19,056 nt of DNA, taken from Nautiliaceae bacterium (GTDB taxonomy: Bacteria; Campylobacterota; Campylobacteria; Campylobacterales; Nautiliaceae). A model generated the notes under the pieces. It ran no database searches and was not told the DNA's origin. It saw only the letters and a list, made by a program, of their open reading frames with translations. This document shows, one piece after another, positions 13,768-19,056 of this stretch. A program made the translations under genes and the position numbers. How positions within the stretch are numbered: position 1 is the stretch's first letter; the number at the start of each line of letters is the position of its first letter. The DNA is taken from positions 1 to 19,056 of the forward strand of contig JALVUH010000171.1 in the NCBI GenBank assembly GCA_027035735.1, written 5' to 3'.

Positions 13768-14668
13768 ATGTTTTTAAAAATGTAATTACTTCCCAAAATA
13801 CAGCCTCTTGATTTGAAGAACCTTTTCTAATTTTTAATTCTGCATTTAATAAAAATTTTAAAAGTTCATAAAAATCTTTCTCTTTTATTTTAATAGCAAG
13901 TTCTACTCTTTGTTTTTCTATTTTAAATGGAAGTTGATAACCAAGAAGTCCTTTCAAAGAAGAAAGTCCCGTTTTTTTTATATAAAGATTATATTTATAT
14001 AAATCTTTTATATATCTAATGATGGCAGATAAAAACCTTTTACTATCTGTTTTGATTAAAAGATTTTTTAGACTATTTTCAAAGTCTTCTCCTTTTAATA
14101 TTGAAACAATTACATTCTCAAACGTATCTTCTTTATAAGAAAATACAAGCTCTTCTATATCATTTGAGGTAATTTCATGAGTATAATTAGATAATTTTTC
14201 AAGCTCTTTTTCTATAAAAATAGGCTCTACCATTTGAATTAATTTCAATTTTGCTTCTTTTGTAATATTTATATTTAACTCTTTTACTTTTTCATCTATA
14301 AAATAGATAAGCTCTTTTAAATCTGGCTCAAAAAATCTTACAAAATTTTTTATATAACTTGGCAACTTATTACCATAATAAAAAAATAGAAGATAAGAAT
14401 TATTGGTATATTTTATTAATTTATCAAAATTTTGAGGAATTTTATTATTTTTTAGTATGAGAACATTAGTATCTCCAAACAAAGAATTTTCACTTAAATG
14501 AAGTTTTGCTTCATCATAATTGTATTCATCAAAATACATTTTTAATATATTTGCATTTTCAAATCTTTTAAGTAATCTTTTCTCATATAAATCTAAATAA
14601 AATTCGTTACCATAAAACACAATGTAATTTGGTAATTTTTCTAATTTATCAAATTCTTGCTTTTTCAT
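13754..14668 (-). CDS. holA: DNA polymerase III delta subunit
   Basis: HolA is the clamp-loader delta subunit that opens the beta clamp during replication. The 304-residue protein starts MKKQEFDKLEKLPNYIVFYGNEFYL, the short Campylobacterota form of the family's LYGDE.FL opening. It continues with typical delta blocks such as NSLFGDTNVLILKN and the domain II helices IYFIDEKVKELN. The C-terminal collar region has FLSAIIRYIKDLYKYNLYIKK and ELLKFLLNAELKIRKGSSNQ. As in other delta subunits there is no working P-loop. The rnr gene follows holA in Helicobacter, which supports the call; here a FadL-type gene sits between them. Confidence 0.9.
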   Translation of the reverse strand: MKKQEFDKLEKLPNYIVFYGNEFYLDLYEKRLLKRFENANILKMYFDEYNYDEAKLHLSENSLFGDTNVLILKNNKIPQNFDKLIKYTNNSYLLFFYYGNKLPSYIKNFVRFFEPDLKELIYFIDEKVKELNINITKEAKLKLIQMVEPIFIEKELEKLSNYTHEITSNDIEELVFSYKEDTFENVIVSILKGEDFENSLKNLLIKTDSKRFLSAIIRYIKDLYKYNLYIKKTGLSSLKGLLGYQLPFKIEKQRVELAIKIKEKDFYELLKFLLNAELKIRKGSSNQEAVFWEVITFLKTFNSF

Positions 14669-14681
14669 ATTAAACTTTTTA

Positions 14682-14710
14682 TAAAATTATACTATAAACA
14701 CAAAGGAGAG
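14682..14710 (+). promoter_or_regulatory. probable promoter and ribosome site of the FadL-type gene
   Basis: The 45 bases between divergent holA and this gene hold TATACT at 14688-14693 in an AT-rich stretch, a plausible -10 box, followed by a strong AGGAGAG ribosome site 3 bases before the ATG at 14714. No -35 is evident. The very short leader implies an independent promoter squeezed into the divergent gap. Confidence 0.42.
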
Positions 14711-14713
14711 TTT

Positions 14714-15976
14714 ATGAAAAAAACATTACTTTTTTCATTAATGACCACCCTACTTTTAGCAAATGGCTATAAAATTCCAGAACAATCAATCAATGGTATA
14801 GCATTAAGTAGTGCAAATATAGCTAATGCTCATGAAGCAGATGCAGCATATTATAACCCTGCTAATATTGGATTTTTTCCAAATAAAAATTATTTTGAAA
14901 TAAATGCTCTTTTTATACACCTAAATAAAGTAAAATTCAAAAACAATAATGGAGAAGTTTATTATTCTAGAAGAGAAGATTTTGCCCTCCCTCAATTTCA
15001 TTTCGCAAGTAAAGAGATAAATGGATTTAGATTTGGATTTTGTATAGTATATCCTGATGGATTATCTAAAAGATGGTATGATGTAGTCCCAGAAGCTGGT
15101 GCTAAAGAATTTACATTAAAAACTATTGAATTTAATCCAACTATTATAAAAAGAATAAATAATAATTTTTCAGTAGCTTTTGGATTAAGATTTGTAAAAA
15201 GTGAAGGTATTGCAAATGTATTAGGTCTCAAACAAAATAGTGATAATACAGTAACTCCTCTTTATTCTCAATACTTAAATGGTACAAGTTTTGATAGAGG
15301 ATGGAATGCAGCCTTAGCTTATCAAAACGATAAAAAAGATATAAAAATAGCTACAACTTTTCGTTCATCAATTAATCTCTCTTTAAGCGGAAATGGAAGT
15401 GGATATTATTCAAAATATCTACTTACACAAAATCCTTCAGATATAAATAAATATATCTATTTCAATACACCAGGAAAAGTAACTGTTCCTATTCCTGCTC
15501 AATTTGATTTTGCAATAGCTAAAAAATTCAATAAAACAACAGTTGAAGCTGTATTTGAAAGAACATTCTGGAGCAAATACAAAAAATTAGATTTTAATTT
15601 TAAAGACCCTTATGTAAATGCAATTTTTGGACAACCTATACCTAAAAATTGGAAAGATTCTAATACTTATAGACTTGGTGTTACACATCAATATTCAAAT
15701 AAATTAACTTTAATGGCAGGATATGCATACGATGAAACACCTGTACCAGATTCAACAATTGATTTCACATTACCTGATAGTGACAAACAAATAATATCAG
15801 GTGGATTTAAATATAAAATAGATGATAGATTAAGCTTCGGAATGGCAGCACTTTATGCAAAACCTCATTCAAGAAGTGCAAAAGTTTATGATCCTGTTAC
15901 AAAAAGTTATAATATAGGAAAATTTAGCGAAGGAGGAGCTTTTCTTTTTGGAATAGGATTAAGTTATAGTTATTAA
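14714..15976 (+). CDS. OmpP1/FadL/TodX-family outer-membrane transport protein
   Basis: A 420-residue outer-membrane beta-barrel. The signal peptide MKKTLLFSLMTTLLLA is followed by NGYKIPEQSINGIAL, the typical mature FadL start that forms the hatch. DAAYYNPANIGFFPN carries the family NPA motif (about 50-57). Alternating strands with aromatic ends run to the C-terminal strand ending GIGLSYSY, with tyrosine last. Such proteins carry hydrophobic compounds (long-chain fatty acids, aromatics) across the outer membrane; the substrate cannot be read here. I chose the ATG at 14714 for its signal peptide and AGGAG; a longer frame from 14657 would overlap holA. The gene lies alone between holA and rnr in opposite orientation, and its stop overlaps rnr by 4 bases. 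Confidence 0.92.
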   Translation: MKKTLLFSLMTTLLLANGYKIPEQSINGIALSSANIANAHEADAAYYNPANIGFFPNKNYFEINALFIHLNKVKFKNNNGEVYYSRREDFALPQFHFASKEINGFRFGFCIVYPDGLSKRWYDVVPEAGAKEFTLKTIEFNPTIIKRINNNFSVAFGLRFVKSEGIANVLGLKQNSDNTVTPLYSQYLNGTSFDRGWNAALAYQNDKKDIKIATTFRSSINLSLSGNGSGYYSKYLLTQNPSDINKYIYFNTPGKVTVPIPAQFDFAIAKKFNKTTVEAVFERTFWSKYKKLDFNFKDPYVNAIFGQPIPKNWKDSNTYRLGVTHQYSNKLTLMAGYAYDETPVPDSTIDFTLPDSDKQIISGGFKYKIDDRLSFGMAALYAKPHSRSAKVYDPVTKSYNIGKFSEGGAFLFGIGLSYSY

Positions 15977-17919
15977 TCCCTTTTTACTTTTCCTTTTATC
16001 TTCGCAGTTGCTATATTTGAATTTGTAATTTCAATATCAACCTTTTCAAACAAATTAAATTTTTCTTTATCTTTTAAAAATACTCTAGCTCCAAGAAGTT
16101 TATCTTCCAAAATTTTAGCAATTGGAGGAATTTCTGTATCTTCAATAATTCCTTTATAAACTCTACCTATATTTTCATTTGCAACTCTTGCATATTTTCT
16201 ATCATAAAAATCCCATTCAACTTTCATAGCTTCTCTTTCTAGTTCACTAAGTTTCACTACTAAAGCTTCAATATTCCTTAAAATATAATCAAGAACTTTT
16301 TTTTCATTTTTAATAGTAGCTTTAAGAATTCTATGAAGTGTGAGGTCTGAGTATCTTCTAATAGGAGAAGTGAAATGTGTATATCTCTCAAAACCTAATG
16401 CAAAATGCCCGATATTACAAGCATCATATCTTGCTTGTTGCTGAGAGCGAATTATTAGTTTATCTACTTCTTTTTTTATTCCAAGTTCATTTGCTTGTTT
16501 TTGAATATCTTCCACTACCTTTACAAAATCTTTTTCATCTACATTTACATTTATACCCAGACTTCCAAGCGTAGCATAAAGTTCATCAATACTTGTTTGA
16601 GATGGTTTTTCATGAACTCTAAAAATTCCAAAATCTATCATTTTAGCAGCAGCTTTATTTGCCAAAAGCATACAATCTTCTATAAGCTTGTGAGAAGGAG
16701 TTTCTTTTTCAATTTCAACACTTTCAATCATACCATTTTCATCAAGTTTCATTCTAATCTCATCACTCTCAAACTCAAGTCCAGTTTTAAGTCTTTTATT
16801 TCTTATATTTTTTATTTTCTCCCAAAGAGGAAGCAACCAATCCAAAATTTCTTTATCAATCTCATCAATATTTTCCAAATTACCTTCTAAAAATTCATCT
16901 ACTTTATTATATGAATATTTTCGTTTTGAATTAATAATTCCCTCAAATAACTCTTCTTTTATAACTTCATTATTTTTATCTAGAGTTATTTTAAAAATAA
17001 ATGCAAGTCTATCTTCATTTTCTTTTAGCGAACAAATATTTTCACTAAGCTCTCTTGGAAGCATTGGCACAGACTTATGAGGAAAATAGATACTAAATCC
17101 TCTCTCTTTTGCTTCTTTATCAATATTTCCATTTAAATATACATATTCACTTACATCTGCAATTGCTACATAAAGTTCATTTTTTTCTTTATCAAAATAT
17201 ATTGCATCATCATGATCTTTTGCACTTTCTGGATCAATGGTACAAAAACTAAGATGAGTTAAATCTACTCTATTTGGATACATACTTTTATCTACATAAT
17301 CTCCAAATGCCTTTGCTTCTCTTATCGCTTTTTTTGAAAATTCTTCTTTTTTATTATAAAGAGCTAAAGAAATTTTATCATCCACCCAAGGATCATCTAA
17401 AACACCCAAAACTTCTTCAATTTTTGCAGTATAGTTATTTACTTTAAATACTGCTCCTTCAGGAAGTTTTTTTAAAGTTTTTTTCTTTTCATTCACAAAT
17501 GTAGGCTGATCTGTTTTTATATTTTTAAGTACAGGTACTTTTTTGCCATTTTTAAATTCAAATGTTAAATAAACAACACTATAAGCAAATGCTTTTTCTA
17601 AAATATATACTACTTTTGCCTTTGGACGCCCTTTTTTATTAAAAAGCCTCTCTCCTATAACCAAATCTCCTCTGCTTGCCCCATTTAAATGATGAGCTTC
17701 AATTAAATAATCTCTCTCTTTAACTCCAAGAGGAATTAAAAATCCAAAACCTTTTTTAGTTACATCAACTTTTCCTATTCTATATCTTGATTTTAATTTA
17801 ATAATTTTTCCATCACTTACAATTCCAAGAGCTATTAAATCATTAATAATATCTTTTTTATCTCTTGGAATATCTTTTCTTTCAATTCCTTTTACTAATT
17901 TATAGGCAAATTCTTTCAC
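15973..17919 (-). CDS. rnr: ribonuclease R (RNB family 3'-5' exoribonuclease)
   Basis: RNase R degrades structured RNA from the 3' end. The compact 648-residue form has an OB-type cold-shock domain near 46-110 (RIGKVDVTKKGFGFLIP), a second one to about 175, then the RNB domain. The active site TIDPESAKDHDDAI (227-240) has all four metal aspartates, D229, D235, D237 and D238. HFTSPIRRYSDLTLHR and HKLIEDCMLLANKAA are further RNB landmarks. The C-terminal S1 region (about 580-645) is short and lacks the usual glycine/phenylalanine core of S1. Its ATG is 2 bases after the HDOD gene's stop, so they form an operon. The 3' end meets fadL head-on without a terminator. Confidence 0.96.
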   Translation of the reverse strand: MKEFAYKLVKGIERKDIPRDKKDIINDLIALGIVSDGKIIKLKSRYRIGKVDVTKKGFGFLIPLGVKERDYLIEAHHLNGASRGDLVIGERLFNKKGRPKAKVVYILEKAFAYSVVYLTFEFKNGKKVPVLKNIKTDQPTFVNEKKKTLKKLPEGAVFKVNNYTAKIEEVLGVLDDPWVDDKISLALYNKKEEFSKKAIREAKAFGDYVDKSMYPNRVDLTHLSFCTIDPESAKDHDDAIYFDKEKNELYVAIADVSEYVYLNGNIDKEAKERGFSIYFPHKSVPMLPRELSENICSLKENEDRLAFIFKITLDKNNEVIKEELFEGIINSKRKYSYNKVDEFLEGNLENIDEIDKEILDWLLPLWEKIKNIRNKRLKTGLEFESDEIRMKLDENGMIESVEIEKETPSHKLIEDCMLLANKAAAKMIDFGIFRVHEKPSQTSIDELYATLGSLGINVNVDEKDFVKVVEDIQKQANELGIKKEVDKLIIRSQQQARYDACNIGHFALGFERYTHFTSPIRRYSDLTLHRILKATIKNEKKVLDYILRNIEALVVKLSELEREAMKVEWDFYDRKYARVANENIGRVYKGIIEDTEIPPIAKILEDKLLGARVFLKDKEKFNLFEKVDIEITNSNIATAKIKGKVKRD

Positions 17920-17921
17920 TA

Positions 17922-18701
17922 TTATCCTTTAACTATTTCAATTGCTTCTTGCAAACTATTAATATCTAAACCAAACTCTTCAGCCTTTTTTAAACCTTTT
18001 TGAATATTTTCTTCATTTTCAGGTTCTAATAAATCAATTAATGTTCTTAAAACATTTAAAACTTTAGAATATTCATCATTTGGATTATCTATATTTTCAA
18101 CAGGTGTTATCAAATCTTCTGCAAAATGCCAATGCTTAAAAACTGCTGCTGTAATTTGAGAAGTTGTAAATCCAGTAAATTCTTTTTCTAGTTCATATCT
18201 ATTTTGAGAAGTCAATTTACTCTTAAACTCTTCTGCTTTTCCTTTTCCTACTAGATACAAAGATATAATTACAGCTCCAATATCAATTAAAAATGAATCA
18301 GTAGCAATTACATCAAGCTTACTTTTTTGTCTTTTATACCAATTAATAGCTATAGCATTCCTTTTATTAGCGACATCATGAAATTGATTTTCAGTAATTC
18401 CATATGCACTCAAATCAAATTTTAAAGTATTTCTAATTGCAAATGAAATAACGAATCCTTTTACTGTATTCATTCCAAAAAGTGATACTGCCTGGTCTAC
18501 TGTTTTTATTTGTCTTGTAAATCCATAAAGAGGAGAATTTGCAGCTTTTAATAAATTTGCTGTAATCATAGGATCATCTTTAATTACTTTAACTAAATCT
18601 TTAATAGAAGAATTAGGATCACTTGTAATTTTTTGAACTTCTATTACACTTTTTGGAAGAGGAGGCAAATTTTTAATCTGCGCCAAAATATTACTTTCCA
18701 T
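17922..18701 (-). CDS. HDOD-domain signalling protein
   Basis: A 259-residue protein formed mostly of one HDOD domain. The start NLPPLPKSVIEVQKITSDP and the block LVKVIKDDPMITANLLKAANSPLYG (about 36-60) are signature features, followed by IKTVDQAVSLFGMNTVKGFVISFAIRN. HDOD domains resemble HD phosphohydrolases but lack their metal ligands, and they act as regulatory or scaffolding modules. No GGDEF, EAL or receiver domain is fused. Partners are unknown. AAGGAG lies 5 bases before the ATG. It overlaps the TPR gene upstream by 11 bases and precedes rnr by 2 bases. Confidence 0.93.
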   Translation of the reverse strand: MESNILAQIKNLPPLPKSVIEVQKITSDPNSSIKDLVKVIKDDPMITANLLKAANSPLYGFTRQIKTVDQAVSLFGMNTVKGFVISFAIRNTLKFDLSAYGITENQFHDVANKRNAIAINWYKRQKSKLDVIATDSFLIDIGAVIISLYLVGKGKAEEFKSKLTSQNRYELEKEFTGFTTSQITAAVFKHWHFAEDLITPVENIDNPNDEYSKVLNVLRTLIDLLEPENEENIQKGLKKAEEFGLDINSLQEAIEIVKG

Positions 18702-19056
18702 CTAAACTCCTTAATTTTTCTTCAATTATATCATTATTGCCATAAGAAGTTATATAAACATTTAATATTTCTTTTGCTTTTTTTATCTTATGTTGTTTTA
18801 TTAAAATATCTGCAAAAATTATCCAACTATCTGGTTGAGAAGGATTTAAACTATTTGCTTTTAAAGCCCAAATTTGAGCTTGCTTTAAATTATTCTTTTT
18901 AAGATAAATTTTAGCAATAGTAATCGCAAGATTATAGGTTGGATTATTTTTATATTCATTTATTAGAGTATTTAAATTTATATTTGATTCTTTAATCTCT
19001 ATTTTTGGAGTTTCTTTTATTATTTGTTTTTTATTTACTTTTTTTATTTTTGATTC
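18691..19056 (-). CDS. TPR (CDC27-like) protein, C-terminal part (partial)
   Basis: An open frame of 121 codons enters from the right edge and stops at 18693-18691. The visible part has a charged linker (to about 25) and then TPR helix pairs: NLAITIAKIYLKKNNLKQAQIWALKANSLNPS and SWIIFADILIKQHKIKKAKEIL have the A, G/N, A and P pattern of tetratricopeptides. Proteins like this are annotated as CDC27 family in Campylobacterota and, as I recall, sit near type II secretion or pseudopilus-like genes, similar to MshN. No such gene is in the window, so that role is a guess. The stop overlaps the HDOD start by 11 bases. Confidence 0.78.
   Translation of the reverse strand, partial: ESKIKKVNKKQIIKETPKIEIKESNINLNTLINEYKNNPTYNLAITIAKIYLKKNNLKQAQIWALKANSLNPSQPDSWIIFADILIKQHKIKKAKEILNVYITSYGNNDIIEEKLRSLDGK

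Noticed and set aside
14657..14713. Upstream start for the FadL-type gene
   Set aside because: It would overlap the holA start and place about 19 residues before a perfect signal peptide; AGGAG favours the ATG at 14714.
16377..16890. Two long plus-strand frames opposite rnr
   Set aside because: Their Phe/Tyr/His-rich translations are the complement of Lys/Glu-rich rnr codons; no start signals are seen.
18633..18902. Plus-strand frame opposite the HDOD/TPR junction
   Set aside because: The minus strand is explained by two overlapping genes with good start signals; this frame looks like an antisense shadow.
1..19056. CRISPR array, tRNA/rRNA, riboswitch or defence island
   Set aside because: No spaced repeats, cloverleaf-like sequence, conserved aptamer or defence gene was found on reading both strands; the window is almost fully occupied by core genes.

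Overview
The window is very AT-rich and almost entirely coding. Gene content and order point to the Campylobacterota (Epsilonproteobacteria). Supporting signs are the flgF-flgG rod pair behind a sigma-54 site, a compact RNase R, the holA/rnr neighbourhood, and a CiaD-like/cca/purU cluster. A free-living, thermophilic, Nautilia/Caminibacter/Lebetimonas-like member is my best guess. That is inferred from composition and gene order, not from a marker comparison. I see no tRNA, rRNA, CRISPR array, insertion sequence or prophage. No gap between genes exceeds about 150 bases.

Layout. (1) Bases 1-7014, minus strand: nine tightly packed genes read rpoD, nadE, lpxK, a YfgM-like anchored protein, a BamB-like lipoprotein, a Xer recombinase, a 99-aa unknown, coaX and hisG (cut by the window edge). 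Junctions are 0-11 bases or short overlaps, so this looks like one long housekeeping operon headed by the major sigma factor. (2) Bases 7015-7166: a divergent promoter region. A very good sigma-54 element faces flgF, a probable sigma-70 -10 box faces rpoD, and a 30-bp near-perfect palindrome lies in the rpoD leader. (3) Bases 7167-8751, plus strand: flgF-like and flgG rod genes. (4) Bases 8859-13369, plus strand: leuD, leuB, an 82-aa TPR-like protein, a CiaD-like small protein, a CCA-adding-type nucleotidyltransferase, purU, an unlisted 42-aa ORF and trmL. Most are chained by overlaps. (5) Bases 13414-13767, plus strand: a cysteine-rich YgbA-family protein with its own operator-like leader. 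(6) Bases 13754-14668, minus strand: holA. (7) Bases 14714-15976, plus strand: a FadL/OmpP1-type outer-membrane protein. (8) Bases 15973-19056, minus strand: a TPR protein (partial), an HDOD signalling protein and RNase R.

Most genes are core functions: transcription, NAD and CoA synthesis, lipid A, outer-membrane assembly, chromosome resolution, histidine and leucine synthesis, tRNA maturation, RNA decay and replication. I do not see an obviously new multi-gene system. The points most worth a second look are the back-to-back sigma-54/rpoD promoters, the rpoD-leader palindrome, the YfgM-BamB pair embedded in the operon, the two small proteins ahead of cca, the 42-aa coupled ORF, and the operator-like repeats ahead of the YgbA homologue.
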